Shown here one piece after another: positions 9,843 through 19,576 of a stretch of DNA of 64,000 nt. A model generated the notes under the pieces. The model made no database searches. It was not told the DNA's origin and was given only the letters and a program-made list of their open reading frames with translations. The position numbers were made by a program, and so were the translations under genes. Numbering within the stretch: the first letter of the stretch is position 1; each line of letters begins with the position of its first letter. Source of the stretch: an uncultured Christensenella sp. (GTDB taxonomy: Bacteria; Bacillota; Clostridia; Christensenellales; Borkfalkiaceae); NCBI GenBank assembly GCA_910586035.1, contig CAJUHT010000001.1, positions 92,806 through 156,805 of the forward strand, written 5' to 3'.

Positions 9843-10343
9843 ATGGTTGAATTGCGAGAGTGGCAAGAGGGCGACGCTAAGGTTTTGGCGGAGCTACTCA
9901 ACAATAAAAAAATTTTGGATAACCTGCGCGACGGTCTGCCTTATCCGTATACCGAAAGCGACGCGCTTTGGTACATAAATTCGTGCCTTTCGGCGGATAA
10001 AGACAAACAATTCTGCTTTGCCGTTATTTACAATGCCGAAGTTGTCGGCAGTATTGGCGTTTTCAGGCAGGAAAATATCCACGGCAAAACGGCGGAATTG
10101 GGTTACTATATCGGCGAAAATTTTTGGAGGAAAGGTATTGCAACCGAAGCCGTAAAGCTTGCCTGCGAACACGTTTTCGAAAATACGGACATAGTAAGAA
10201 TTTTCGCCGAGCCTTTTGCTGAAAACACGGGCAGTTGCCGCGTTCTGGAAAAGAACGGCTTTGTTTTGGAGGGTATTTTGCGCAAAAATGCGTTCAAAAA
10301 CGGTGTTTTCCGCGATATGAAGCTGTACGCAAAGGTAAAATAA
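9843..10343 (+). CDS. GNAT family N-acetyltransferase (RimJ/RimL-like)
   Basis: A 166-residue single-domain acetyltransferase. The acetyl-CoA loop Q/R-x-x-G-x-G/A is seen as W-R-K-G-I-A-T (about residues 96-102). The C-terminal N-G-F-V-L-E-G-I-L-R-K-N segment and the Asp-Met-Lys-Leu-Tyr ending are typical of the RimJ/RimL subgroup, which acetylates protein N-termini or small amines. The substrate cannot be read from the sequence. The ATG is 1 nt after the previous stop, and the next gene starts directly after its stop codon, so translation is probably coupled. Confidence 0.85.
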   Translation: MVELREWQEGDAKVLAELLNNKKILDNLRDGLPYPYTESDALWYINSCLSADKDKQFCFAVIYNAEVVGSIGVFRQENIHGKTAELGYYIGENFWRKGIATEAVKLACEHVFENTDIVRIFAEPFAENTGSCRVLEKNGFVLEGILRKNAFKNGVFRDMKLYAKVK

Positions 10344-11066
10344 ATGTATATTGAAACTTTCGGAAATAAAGAAAAACCTGTTGTTTTAGCTATTCACCCA
10401 ATGTTTACGGGCGGCTTTTTCTTGAAAAATTTAATTGATTACTGTAAGGACGATTATTTTTTTATAATTCCTACAATGAGCGGACATTATGAAAATTCAA
10501 CTTACGTTTCAATGGCGGATGAGGAAAAGACGATAACGGAGTTTTTAAAGACTAACGGAATTGACAAGGTTGCCGTATTGCTCGGATTTTCATTGGGCGG
10601 TAACACGGCTTTCGATTTATTTGCAAAAAATTTGATTTGCGCGGATAAAGTTATAGTGGATAGCGCTCCGTTATTCGATTTTCCTGCATTTATTCAAAGG
10701 CATTTTTATAAAAAATACGCCCGTTGCCTTAAAAAGATTAAAAACGGCAACATCAACGTAGCAAAAGAGTTAAATAAGTGTTTTAACGGAATGGGTGAAG
10801 CTCAAAAAAACGTTGCGCCTAACGTAACGTTTGAAAGTTTAAAAAATTTGATTTTAGGGTGTTTCGGCGTTTCTACGCCAAAGTTAAGTATTGCTAAACA
10901 AAGTAAACTTGTATTTATTTATGGAAGTAAGGACGAAGCCCGACTGTGCCGTCCGCGCATAAGAAAGTATAAAAATGCAACTTATATCAAGTTGAAAGGG
11001 TACGGGCATTGCGGTTTATATCAAAAAAGTGCTTGGGAATATCTTAAATTGCTGAATTTAATTTAA
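10344..11066 (+). CDS. Alpha/beta-hydrolase fold protein
   Basis: A 240-residue putative serine hydrolase. A G-F-S-L-G-G nucleophile elbow (Ser near residue 79) fits G-x-S-x-G. The acid is probably the Asp in Y-G-S-K-D-E-A-R near residue 195, and the His in Y-G-H-C-G-L near residue 222. An early H-P-M-F-T-G-G segment could form the oxyanion hole. There is no signal peptide, so it is likely cytosolic. It is the last gene of the miaB-mutS-mutL run, starts directly on the GNAT stop, and is followed by a strong terminator. Its local sequence is more A+T-rich than mutS/mutL, which could hint at later acquisition, though weakly. Substrate unknown. Confidence 0.75.
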   Translation: MYIETFGNKEKPVVLAIHPMFTGGFFLKNLIDYCKDDYFFIIPTMSGHYENSTYVSMADEEKTITEFLKTNGIDKVAVLLGFSLGGNTAFDLFAKNLICADKVIVDSAPLFDFPAFIQRHFYKKYARCLKKIKNGNINVAKELNKCFNGMGEAQKNVAPNVTFESLKNLILGCFGVSTPKLSIAKQSKLVFIYGSKDEARLCRPRIRKYKNATYIKLKGYGHCGLYQKSAWEYLKLLNLI

Positions 11067-11085
11067 ATTAAAAAATTTACTTAAC

Positions 11086-11115
11086 AAAGCCCGCGACATA
11101 ATCGCCGCGGGCTTT
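11086..11115. terminator. Bidirectional intrinsic terminator between the mutSL run and groEL
   Basis: Perfect 10-bp stem AAAGCCCGCG/CGCGGGCTTT (11086-11095 with 11106-11115) around a 10-nt loop, flanked by T-rich sequence on the plus side and A-rich sequence upstream. It serves the converging hydrolase gene (+) and groEL (-, stop at 11177). Confidence 0.88.
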
Positions 11116-11176
11116 TAAAGCGAATTTAATTCTTAAAACAAAGAAATTCCAAAAATAATATTTGCGTTGAACTATC

Positions 11177-12820
<1,644 letters not shown>

Positions 12821-12825
12821 TTAAA

Positions 12826-13110
12826 TTATTCTACGATAGCCAAAATATCGCTCTGACGGATAATCGTGTATTCCTTTCCGTCAAGTTTAACTTCCGTGCC
12901 GCTGTACTTGGAAAGAAGAACCTTGTCGCCAACCTTAACCTGCATAGTTACGTCCTTGCCGTCTATTACTCCGCCGGGACCTACCGCAACAACCAAACAG
13001 GTTGCGGGTTTTTCCTGCGCGGCGGCTGTTAAAATTATGCCGCCCTTCGATTTTTCTTCGGCTTTAACCGCTTCAACGACTACTTTGTCGAATAAAGGCT
13101 TTATACTCAT
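12826..13110 (-). CDS. groES: Co-chaperonin GroES (Hsp10)
   Basis: The heptameric lid of GroEL. The 94 residues are standard. The sequence shows K-P-L-F-D-K-V-V-V-E near the N-terminus, a mobile loop around K-S-K-G-G-I-I-L-T with the GroEL-binding I-I-L triplet, and G-D-K-V-L-L-S-K-Y-S-G-T-E-V towards the C-terminus. A strong GGAGG lies 11 nt before ATG 13110. It is the first gene of groESL. Confidence 0.99.
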   Translation of the reverse strand: MSIKPLFDKVVVEAVKAEEKSKGGIILTAAAQEKPATCLVVAVGPGGVIDGKDVTMQVKVGDKVLLSKYSGTEVKLDGKEYTIIRQSDILAIVE

Positions 13111-13145
13111 TGCAAAATGAACCTCCGATAATTTTTTTCACGGTT

Positions 13146-13174
13146 ATTTTATAAACTTATTAAAATAAAGTCAA
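13146..13174 (-). promoter_or_regulatory. Sigma-A promoter of groESL
   Basis: On the minus strand: TTGACT (13174-13169), 17 nt, TAAAAT (13151-13146), giving a start near 13139 and a leader of about 28 nt. I searched the leader and promoter for the CIRCE inverted repeat (TTAGCACTC-N9-GAGTGCTAA) and saw none, so HrcA control is not evident here. Confidence 0.8.
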
Positions 13175-13192
13175 ACACCGTAAATCAAAAAA

Positions 13193-13221
13193 TTGCATTT
13201 TAAGTTATAATATGGTAAAAT
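13193..13221 (+). promoter_or_regulatory. Sigma-A promoter of the 13265 gene run
   Basis: TTGCAT (13193-13198), 17 nt, TAAAAT (13216-13221), back to back with the groESL promoter. CGGAG at 13251-13255 is the ribosome-binding site of the first gene. Confidence 0.65.
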
Positions 13222-13264
13222 AATATGCGAATTAGTTACTATCGCAATCTCGGAGTAATCTTAA

Positions 13265-13834
13265 ATGGGTTTTACATTTAAGTCTATAACGGTAGGGCAG
13301 CGCAAAAATGCAAAAATGCTACTTATTATATGTTGCGTTTTTGCCGTTATTTCATTTTTATTACTCATAGGTATGCTTGCCTCGGTTCCGCAACTTATTA
13401 AGAGCAACGAAAACGCGCGATATCTGTACGCGCGCGGCTACGAAGTGGACGCCAATATATCCGACTACCGCATAAACGGCGGCAGACCGAATAGGCGAGG
13501 TTACTTTATTGTAGAAATAAAGTACGTAAACGAATTCGGGCGTACTTACAGGTGTGATTTTAAATATTTTACTTATAAGTCCTATGAAGAGCGCGACGAA
13601 AAAGAAAATATTATTAAGCAAATGTATGATGACGGCGATACGTTTAAAATGCTGATTGACGACAGGGGCGGTTGCTGTCTTGCTAAAAATAAAGAAAGCT
13701 TAATTAAAAATACAAACACGGCGATAACCGTTTCGATTATATGTATTTCCGCCGTTGTGTCGTGCGTGGGCGTTTTCGGCGTCTTGCGGCAGGCTAAGGA
13801 GTTAAAGAGGTTAAAGCAATACCCTGATATTTAA
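13265..13834 (+). CDS. Two-helix membrane protein with an extracytoplasmic domain (DUF3592-like topology)
   Basis: A 189-residue protein of unknown function. A transmembrane helix at about residues 17-40 is followed by a ~115-residue soluble segment with alternating beta-type pattern (V-D-A-N-I-S-D-Y-R-I, Y-F-I-V-E-I-K-Y), then a second helix at about 154-175 and a basic tail. This layout resembles the DUF3592 family, but the resemblance is by topology and the strand pattern only. It begins a plus-strand run with its own promoter and CGGAG 9 nt upstream, and ends 10 nt before the deaminase gene. Confidence 0.7.
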   Translation: MGFTFKSITVGQRKNAKMLLIICCVFAVISFLLLIGMLASVPQLIKSNENARYLYARGYEVDANISDYRINGGRPNRRGYFIVEIKYVNEFGRTYRCDFKYFTYKSYEERDEKENIIKQMYDDGDTFKMLIDDRGGCCLAKNKESLIKNTNTAITVSIICISAVVSCVGVFGVLRQAKELKRLKQYPDI

Positions 13835-13844
13835 AAGGTGGTTT

Positions 13845-14294
13845 ATGGATAAGTGGGATAAGAGATTTATGGATATGGCGGAGCAAATCGGCAGTTGGTC
13901 GAGTTGCTTTCAGGAAAACAGGCACGTGGGCGCAATAATAGTTAAAAATAAGCGCGTAATAGCCACGGGCTACAACGGCGCGCCTCAGGGAATAAAGAGT
14001 TGCGCGGACAAGGGCGAGTGTTTAAGAAAATTAAGCGGTATCGAAAGCGGAACGAGGCAGGAACTTTGCTACGCCGTGCACGCCGAACAGAACGCAATAA
14101 TTCAGGCGGCGCGCGTTGGGTGCAGTGTAGAGGGTTGCACTCTGTATTGCACGCACCAGCCCTGCGTAATTTGCGCTAAAATCATAATAAATTCGGGAAT
14201 TTCCCGCGTGGTATATAAAGAGGGGTATCCCGACGACTTTTCTATGCGCCTTTTCAGTGAAGCGGGCGTAAAGATAGAAAAATACGAAATATAA
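13845..14294 (+). CDS. dCMP deaminase family protein (ComEB-like)
   Basis: A zinc-dependent deaminase that would convert dCMP to dUMP for dTTP synthesis. The catalytic H-A-E motif is in V-H-A-E-Q-N-A-I-I-Q-A-A (near residue 77), and the zinc ligands P-C-x-x-C are in H-Q-P-C-V-I-C-A-K near residue 104. An extra Cys/His set in the insert (S-C-A-D-K-G-E-C) is typical of dCMP deaminases and ComEB. The 149 residues are family length. GGTGG precedes the ATG. Confidence 0.92.
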   Translation: MDKWDKRFMDMAEQIGSWSSCFQENRHVGAIIVKNKRVIATGYNGAPQGIKSCADKGECLRKLSGIESGTRQELCYAVHAEQNAIIQAARVGCSVEGCTLYCTHQPCVICAKIIINSGISRVVYKEGYPDDFSMRLFSEAGVKIEKYEI

Positions 14295-14315
14295 TCATAA
14301 GAGAGGTTAAAATTT

Positions 14316-14840
14316 ATGCCCAATCCCATAGTTACGATTGAAATGCTGAGCGGAAGAACAATAAAGGTGGAGCTGTACCCAGACAAGGCGCCCAACACCG
14401 TAAACAATTTTATAAGCCTTGTTAATAGCGGTTTTTACGACGGAATAATATTTCACCGCGTAATAAAGGGCTTTATGATTCAGGGCGGCGACCCTGCGGG
14501 CGTAGGTACGGGCGGTCCCGGTTACCATATAGGCGGGGAATTCAAGTCAAACGGCTTCAACGGAAACGACGTAAAGCACGAGCGCGGAGTAATTTCAATG
14601 GCGCGCGCTTACGCTCCCGACAGCGCGGGTTCGCAATTCTTTATTATGCACGCAAACGCTTCGTATCTCGACGGGCAGTATGCCGCGTTCGGTAAAGTTA
14701 CCGAGGGTATGGATACGGTGGACGAGATTGCGGCGGTTGCAACCGACAGAAACGATAAGCCCAAAACCGAACAGGTTATGAAGCGCGTTACGGTTGTAAC
14801 TTTCGGCGTTGAGTATCCCCAGCCCAAGAAAGTAAGGTAA
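14316..14840 (+). CDS. Peptidyl-prolyl cis-trans isomerase, cyclophilin type
   Basis: Catalyses proline cis/trans isomerisation during protein folding. The 174-residue cyclophilin domain shows the catalytic F-H-R-V-I-K-G-F-M-I-Q-G-G-D and S-A-G-S-Q-F-F-I motifs, and the usual L-D-G-x-Y-A-A-F-G-K-V segment. The Trp that binds cyclosporin in human CypA is Tyr here, as in many bacterial forms. There is no signal peptide, so it is cytosolic. GAGAGG lies about 9 nt before the ATG. The next gene starts 1 nt after the stop. Confidence 0.96.
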   Translation: MPNPIVTIEMLSGRTIKVELYPDKAPNTVNNFISLVNSGFYDGIIFHRVIKGFMIQGGDPAGVGTGGPGYHIGGEFKSNGFNGNDVKHERGVISMARAYAPDSAGSQFFIMHANASYLDGQYAAFGKVTEGMDTVDEIAAVATDRNDKPKTEQVMKRVTVVTFGVEYPQPKKVR

Positions 14841-14841
14841 A

Positions 14842-15072
14842 ATGAACAAAAAAACCATAATTGCCGTAATGAGCGGCGCACTTGCCGCGGGTCTTGTATG
14901 CCTTATTACAGGACTAATCGTCTATTTTACGGCTAACGGCAACATTATTTCGCTTATTACGGGGCTGTTTACAACGGCGGTGGGAATAATTGTTTCCGTT
15001 GCGGCGGCAATCGTATTGATTATTACGGTAACGATATATTTAATTTCAAAATACAAAAATAAAAACAAGTGA
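14842..15072 (+). CDS. Small two-helix membrane protein of unknown function
   Basis: A 76-residue protein with hydrophobic helices at about 8-30 and 38-68 and a lysine-rich end (K-Y-K-N-K-N-K). It is squeezed between the cyclophilin gene (1-nt gap) and purB, whose ribosome-binding site lies just after its stop, which supports real translation. I recognise no family. Confidence 0.6.
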   Translation: MNKKTIIAVMSGALAAGLVCLITGLIVYFTANGNIISLITGLFTTAVGIIVSVAAAIVLIITVTIYLISKYKNKNK

Positions 15073-15086
15073 TTACGGAGACGATT

Positions 15087-16523
15087 ATGACGGATAACAG
15101 CGTTTATGCAAATCCTTTGATTACGCGCTATGCAAGCAGAGAAATGGCGGAAGCATTTTCCGACGAAAAGCGTATAGGACTGTGGAGAAAGCTTTGGATA
15201 GCCTTGGCGGAAGCTGAAATGGAACTCGGCTTAAACATAACTCCCGCGCAGATTGAAGAAATGAAGAAGTATGCGGAGGACATAAATTTCGAGCTTGCCG
15301 AAAAGTACGAAAGAGAAGTGCGGCACGACGTTATGGCGCACGTAAAGGCTTTCGGCGCGCAGGCAAAGTCCGCTATGCCCATTATCCATTTGGGCGCAAC
15401 AAGCTGTTTTGTCGACTGCAATTCCGAGCTTATTGTCATTTCCGACGCAATTAAGATAATCAAGAAAAAGCTTGTAAACGTAATGGACAAGCTTAAAAAC
15501 TTTGCTTTAAAGTATAAAGATTTGCCGTCTTTGGGCTTTACGCACCTTCAACCCGCTCAGCTTACAACCGTAGGCAAGCGCGCCACGCTTTGGTTGCAGG
15601 ACTTGAAGATGGACTATGAAAATCTCGTAAACTTGGAAAACGCTTTCAAACTAAGGGGCGTAAAGGGTACGACGGGCACGCAGGCAAGCTTTATGGAGCT
15701 TTTCAACGGCGACGAAGAAAAGATTAAGGAACTTGAAAAGCGGGTAGTAAAAAAGCTCGGCTATGCGAAAGTTTACGGCGTTACGGGGCAAACCTATCCC
15801 AGAAAATTCGACTACAACGTGCTCTGCGTGCTTTCGCAAATTGCGCAGAGCGCATATAAATTCTCCAACGACGTGCGCATTTTGCAAAATATGAAAGAAA
15901 TCGAAGAGCCGTTTGAAAAGTCGCAGATAGGCTCGTCGGCAATGGCGTACAAGCGCAACCCTATGCGCAGCGAAAGGATGGGCTCGCTTGCAAGGTACGT
16001 TGTTTCTCTGCCTATGAACGCGGCGATAACGGCAAGCACTCAGTGGTTCGAAAGAACGCTCGACGATTCGGCAAACCGCAGAATAGTCATTGCGCAGGCG
16101 TTTTTAGCTTTGGACGGCGTGCTGAACATATATATGAACGTTTCGGAAAATCTTGTTGTTTACGATAAGGTGATTGCCAAGCACATAGCCGCCGAATTGC
16201 CCTTTATGGCAACCGAAAATATTATGATGGAGTGCGTAAAGGCGGGCGGCAACCGTCAGGAATTGCACGAAAGAATACGTGTGCTTTCTATGGAAGCGGG
16301 CAAAAACGTAAAGGTGAACGGAAAGGAAAACAACTTAATCGATTTAATCAAGGGCGACGATATGTTTGCTCCCGTCAGCGGCAAACTTGACGAAATTCTC
16401 GACGCAAGCAAGTTTATAGGGCGCGCTCCTTCGCAGACGGTTGAGTTTATCGCCAATGAAATCGACCCTATTTTGCAGGAAAACAGCGGCGATTTGGGTT
16501 TAAAAGGCGACGTTAAAGTTTAA
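15087..16523 (+). CDS. purB: Adenylosuccinate lyase PurB
   Basis: Cleaves SAICAR to AICAR and adenylosuccinate to AMP in purine synthesis. The fumarase/aspartase superfamily signature appears as G-S-S-A-M-A-Y-K-R-N-P (the mobile catalytic loop). T-S-C-F-V-D and T-H-L-Q-P-A-Q are conserved substrate-binding segments. I chose ATG 15087 (M-T-D-N-S-V-Y), which has GGAG 6 nt upstream; an in-frame GTG at 15069 overlaps the previous stop and has no ribosome-binding site. The 478 residues are full length. The stop overlaps the Nudix ATG (TAATG). Confidence 0.97.
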   Translation: MTDNSVYANPLITRYASREMAEAFSDEKRIGLWRKLWIALAEAEMELGLNITPAQIEEMKKYAEDINFELAEKYEREVRHDVMAHVKAFGAQAKSAMPIIHLGATSCFVDCNSELIVISDAIKIIKKKLVNVMDKLKNFALKYKDLPSLGFTHLQPAQLTTVGKRATLWLQDLKMDYENLVNLENAFKLRGVKGTTGTQASFMELFNGDEEKIKELEKRVVKKLGYAKVYGVTGQTYPRKFDYNVLCVLSQIAQSAYKFSNDVRILQNMKEIEEPFEKSQIGSSAMAYKRNPMRSERMGSLARYVVSLPMNAAITASTQWFERTLDDSANRRIVIAQAFLALDGVLNIYMNVSENLVVYDKVIAKHIAAELPFMATENIMMECVKAGGNRQELHERIRVLSMEAGKNVKVNGKENNLIDLIKGDDMFAPVSGKLDEILDASKFIGRAPSQTVEFIANEIDPILQENSGDLGLKGDVKV

Positions 16524-16975
16524 TGGAAGCTTACAAAGCGCCCGCGGCAATTATTTTACTGCTTATGCGCCGTAATAACGGGAAAGAGCAAGTTCTGTTG
16601 CAGAGGCGCAAAAATACGGGCTTTGCGGACGGTATGTGGGATTTTTCCTGTGCGGGTAAGGTTGAGGACGGAGAAACTATGAGCCAAACCGCCTTGCGCG
16701 AGGCAAAGGAAGAGTTGGAAGTGGAAATTTTTCCCGAAAGCTTGCAGTTTGCCGCTTTGGTGCATAAGCGCGACAGGGCGGCAAACTTGATTTATTACAA
16801 CGCGTATTTTATATGCCGAAAGTTTTGCAACGAGCCGACAATAGGCGAACCAGAAAAGTGTTCTCAATTGCGGTGGTTTGATGCTGACAGCCTGCCCGAC
16901 GATTTGATTGACGACAGAAAGCGCGCGTTTAATGCCTATTTAAACGGGGAGCGCTATATAGAATACGGTTGGTAA
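16523..16975 (+). CDS. Nudix hydrolase
   Basis: Hydrolyses a nucleoside diphosphate linked to another moiety. The Nudix box spans about residues 41-63 as G-K-V-E-D-G-E, seven residues, then R-E-A-K-E-E-L; the catalytic R-E-x-x-E-E is intact but the conserved Gly after it is Glu. The N-terminal L-Q-R-R-K-N-T-G-F-A-D-G-M-W-D and the W-F-D-A-D segment resemble MutT/NUDIX enzymes acting on nucleotides or isopentenyl diphosphate. The substrate is not determinable. Its ATG overlaps the purB stop by 1 nt, so it is coupled to purB. Confidence 0.88.
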   Translation: MEAYKAPAAIILLLMRRNNGKEQVLLQRRKNTGFADGMWDFSCAGKVEDGETMSQTALREAKEELEVEIFPESLQFAALVHKRDRAANLIYYNAYFICRKFCNEPTIGEPEKCSQLRWFDADSLPDDLIDDRKRAFNAYLNGERYIEYGW

Positions 16976-17039
16976 ATCTTCCAGCGGTAATTTAAAACTG
17001 AAATTGCGCGCGCATATGTTTTTATCAGTTTCAGTAAAT

Positions 17040-17074
17040 AAAAACACATACCGCCAAAGGCGATATGTGTTTTT
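17040..17074. terminator. Bidirectional terminator between the Nudix gene and tRNA-Trp
   Basis: A 16-bp hairpin with one mismatch: AAAAACACATACCGCC (17040-17055), loop AAA, then GGCGATATGTGTTTTT (17059-17074). On the plus strand it ends the purB-Nudix run. On the minus strand it begins right at the CCA end of tRNA-Trp and ends in GTTTTTATTT, so it also terminates the tRNA transcript. Confidence 0.85.
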
Positions 17075-17148
17075 GGCAGGGGAGACGCGATTCGAACACG
17101 CAACCGACGGTTTTGGAGACCGCGACTCTACCGTTGAGCTACTCCCCT
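17074..17148 (-). tRNA. tRNA-Trp (anticodon CCA)
   Basis: A 75-nt cloverleaf on the minus strand. The acceptor arm AGGGGAG pairs with CTCCCCT, the D arm is GCTC...GAGT, and the anticodon loop CTCCAAA gives CCA at positions 34-36. The T arm has GTTCGAATC. The discriminator is G and the 3' CCA is encoded in the DNA. It is a single-gene unit with its own consensus promoter and terminator. Confidence 0.97.
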
Positions 17149-17166
17149 AAAATTTCAACGATAGTT

Positions 17167-17195
17167 ATTATATATTACAAAACAAGTTAAGTCAA
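17167..17195 (-). promoter_or_regulatory. Consensus sigma-A promoter of tRNA-Trp
   Basis: Minus strand TTGACT (17195-17190), 17 nt, TATAAT (17172-17167): as strong as expected for a stable RNA gene. The start should fall near 17160, about 12 nt before the mature 5' end at 17148. Confidence 0.85.
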
Positions 17196-17215
17196 CTGTT
17201 TTTCGGAGATGTATT

Positions 17216-18031
17216 ATGAAAAAGCAATTCAAACTCGGCATAATCGGTTGCGGGTTTATGGCAACGGCAATTTTAAAGGGATTATGTGAAAGCGAGTTTA
17301 TACGCGCCAAAAAAATTATAGTCAGCGACCTTGACGAGGCTAAACTCGGCGCGGTAAAGGAAAGCTTTGGGGTCAACGTTACAAGCGACAGTAAATTTGT
17401 TGCCGAAAACTGCGAATTTCTGCTGTTGGCTGTCAAGCCGCAAAACTTTGCCGAACTGTCGGCTTCGCTCAGCGGCATTTGCCCGCAAAAGATTATAAGC
17501 GTTATGGCGGGCGTGAAGAAAGCGGCTATAAAAAATGCGTTTGGCGTTGGGCTTATAAAAGTTGCGCGCTGTATGCCAAATCTGCCGTGCGCAAACGGTT
17601 GCGGTATGATGGCGGTGGATATGACCGATTTTAACAGAAATACCGACGACACGGAATTTGTATACAATCTATTCAGCAGTATGGGTCAAGTATTGAGTAC
17701 ACAGGAAGATAAACTCGACGCGATAACAGGTATCAGCGGTAGCGGTCCCGCGTATTCTTTTATTTTTATAGACAGCCTTATCGACGCAGGCGTAAAGCAG
17801 GGGCTGACAAAAGACGAGGCAAAGCTTTTGGCTGTTCAAACGGTGTGGGGAAGTTGTTCTATGCTCTTGGATAGCGATAAGCCCCTTTCCGAACTGATTT
17901 TAAACGTTTGCAGTAAGGGCGGAACGACTATCGAAGCCGTGAAGGTTTTGGAAGAAAAAAATTTCAGGGGAATAGTATCGGAAGCGGTGGACGCCTGCGT
18001 AAAGCGTTCCAAGGAGCTTTCGCTTAAATGA
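17216..18031 (+). CDS. proC: Pyrroline-5-carboxylate reductase ProC
   Basis: Reduces P5C to proline with NAD(P)H, the last step of proline synthesis. The N-terminal Rossmann motif is G-I-I-G-C-G-F-M-A-T (about residues 8-17). The central C-M-P-N-L-P segment and the C-terminal dimerisation domain with I-S-G-S-G-P-A-Y-S-F are diagnostic. The 271 residues are full length. CGGAG precedes the ATG. It overlaps rnhA by 4 nt (ATGA). Confidence 0.96.
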   Translation: MKKQFKLGIIGCGFMATAILKGLCESEFIRAKKIIVSDLDEAKLGAVKESFGVNVTSDSKFVAENCEFLLLAVKPQNFAELSASLSGICPQKIISVMAGVKKAAIKNAFGVGLIKVARCMPNLPCANGCGMMAVDMTDFNRNTDDTEFVYNLFSSMGQVLSTQEDKLDAITGISGSGPAYSFIFIDSLIDAGVKQGLTKDEAKLLAVQTVWGSCSMLLDSDKPLSELILNVCSKGGTTIEAVKVLEEKNFRGIVSEAVDACVKRSKELSLK

Positions 18032-18471
18032 AAAAGGTAACAATTTATACCGACGGCGCCTGTTCTGGCAACCCGGGAGTGGGCGGATGGGGCGCCGTGC
18101 TTATGTTTAACGGTTTTGAAAAGCGCATTTCCGGCGCGGAAAAGGAAACGACAAACAACCGTATGGAGCTGTTTGCCGTCATAAGCGCGCTCGAATGTTT
18201 AAAGGAGCCGTGCGAAGTTACCGTTTACAGCGATTCCGCTTATACGGTGAAGGGCTTTGCCGAGGGCTGGGTTTACGGCTGGGAAAAAAAAGGCTGGAAA
18301 AAGCCCGACAACAAGCAGGTTTTGAACGTGGATTTGTGGCAAAGATTGCTTGCTTTGACAAGAGTGCACAGCGTTAAATTTGTCAAAGTTAAGGGGCACG
18401 CCGACAACGAATACAACAATTTATGCGATAAACTCGCAACGGACGCCATTAAAAACTTTCAATCGGCATAA
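18028..18471 (+). CDS. rnhA: Ribonuclease HI
   Basis: Degrades RNA in RNA-DNA hybrids. The metal-binding residues are all present: Asp in Y-T-D-G-A-C-S-G-N-P-G (residue 8), Glu in N-N-R-M-E-L, Asp in Y-S-D-S-A-Y, and Asp in the C-terminal D-K-L-A. The 147 residues match E. coli-type RNase HI, including the basic handle G-W-E-K-K-G-W-K-K-P. It overlaps proC by 4 nt; AAGGAG lies about 12 nt upstream in the proC tail. Confidence 0.96.
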   Translation: MKKVTIYTDGACSGNPGVGGWGAVLMFNGFEKRISGAEKETTNNRMELFAVISALECLKEPCEVTVYSDSAYTVKGFAEGWVYGWEKKGWKKPDNKQVLNVDLWQRLLALTRVHSVKFVKVKGHADNEYNNLCDKLATDAIKNFQSA

Positions 18472-18502
18472 ACTCGGCGCATTAAACCATAATAATATAG
18501 TG

Positions 18503-19447
18503 ATGGATAATGCGGGCGATATTAAAAAGCAAAGCCGAACAAGCGCAGGCGCGGCAAAAATTGCGGCAAATATTCTTTTTGCCTTCTTTTGTGCGTGTTT
18601 AGCGCTTATTTTTTCGGTATGGGGCTATAAATTCAGGGGGTTGCCGTTTATTGCGGCGCATTTAAACCTGCTTGTAATGCTTACCTTGGGCTTGCTCGCT
18701 CTTCTTATGGTAGCGTACCTAATCTTCTTCTTTTTAGGGAAACAAGCCATTCACAGGCTGATTTTATGCACGCTAATTTGTCTCGATATAGTCGCTATAA
18801 TATTTTTCGCAATCAGCGCTACTGGCATTATAGGTAAATTGACCAGCATCGAGGCGTTGAGAGATTATATTGCAAGCTTCGGGGCGACCGCCGTTTTAAT
18901 ATTTATCCTTTTTCAGTTTTTGCAGGTCGTCGTGCTGCCTATTCCGGGGTCGGTGTCGGTAGGGGTGGGCGTTGCGCTTTTCGGACCTCTGCGCTGTTCG
19001 CTGTTCAGCTTTATAGGTATTTTTTCAGGCTCGATTGTTGCGTTTGCCATAGGCAGGGTTATAGGCTACAAAGCTGTCTGCTGGATAGTAGGTAAGGAAG
19101 ATTTGGACAAATGGCTGAAAAAAATGAAGGGTAAAGATTACCTTTTGCTTTCGCTTATGTTTCTGCTTCCGTTGTTTCCCGACGATATCCTCTGTTTCGT
19201 CGCAGGGCTTTCGTCCATAACTTGGCTATATTTTATAATAATGATAATAATAACCAGGGCGATTTCGGTCTTTACAACGTCATTTTCGTTGCAGTTGATT
19301 CCCTTTAACACCTGGTGGGGGATAACGATATGGCTCTTGCTTGCCGCGGGCGTCGTCGCTTCGTTTTGGGCGGTGTGTAAATATTCGGACAAAATAGACG
19401 CGTTTTTAAAGAGTAAATTTAACTTTAAAAAGAAAAAAAGCAAATAA
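18503..19447 (+). CDS. VTT/TVP38-family (DedA-like) membrane protein
   Basis: A polytopic membrane protein of about 314 residues with roughly six helices. The G-x-x-x-G-x-x-x-x-F/Y pattern in P-G-S-V-S-V-G-V-G-V-A-L-F-G-P and the later F-P-D-D-I-L-C-F-V-A-G segment are typical of the VTT domain, a family linked to lipid scrambling or export. The open frame reaches upstream into rnhA. I chose ATG 18503 (M-D-N-A-G-D-I-K-K) because the earlier stretch overlaps rnhA and lacks hydrophobic or conserved content. There is no clear Shine-Dalgarno site, so the start is uncertain. A terminator follows. Confidence 0.85.
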   Translation: MDNAGDIKKQSRTSAGAAKIAANILFAFFCACLALIFSVWGYKFRGLPFIAAHLNLLVMLTLGLLALLMVAYLIFFFLGKQAIHRLILCTLICLDIVAIIFFAISATGIIGKLTSIEALRDYIASFGATAVLIFILFQFLQVVVLPIPGSVSVGVGVALFGPLRCSLFSFIGIFSGSIVAFAIGRVIGYKAVCWIVGKEDLDKWLKKMKGKDYLLLSLMFLLPLFPDDILCFVAGLSSITWLYFIIMIIITRAISVFTTSFSLQLIPFNTWWGITIWLLLAAGVVASFWAVCKYSDKIDAFLKSKFNFKKKKSK

Positions 19448-19451
19448 AACT

Positions 19452-19486
19452 AACCCCTCCCCGAGATATTTTCGGAGAGGGGTTTT
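19452..19486 (+). terminator. Intrinsic terminator after the VTT-family gene
   Basis: Stem AACCCCTCCCCGA (19452-19464) with TCGGAGAGGGGTT (19472-19484), one mismatch, 7-nt loop, T-tail TTTT. It ends the proC-rnhA-VTT run. Confidence 0.88.
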
Positions 19487-19512
19487 AAGTGTGAAAAGTA
19501 TCTGAAAATAAG

Positions 19513-19541
19513 TTGATTTTTTTGTTGCATACTGTTAAAAT
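19513..19541 (+). promoter_or_regulatory. Probable sigma-A promoter of the decarboxylase operon
   Basis: TTGATT (19513-19518), 17 nt, TAAAAT (19536-19541), between the preceding terminator and the first gene. Other -35-like TTG words lie nearby, so the exact hexamers are not certain. The GAGGAG ribosome-binding site follows at 19564-19569. Confidence 0.6.
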
Positions 19542-19576
19542 GGTATAGGTAAAATTTGTCATTGAGGAGTTATTCA

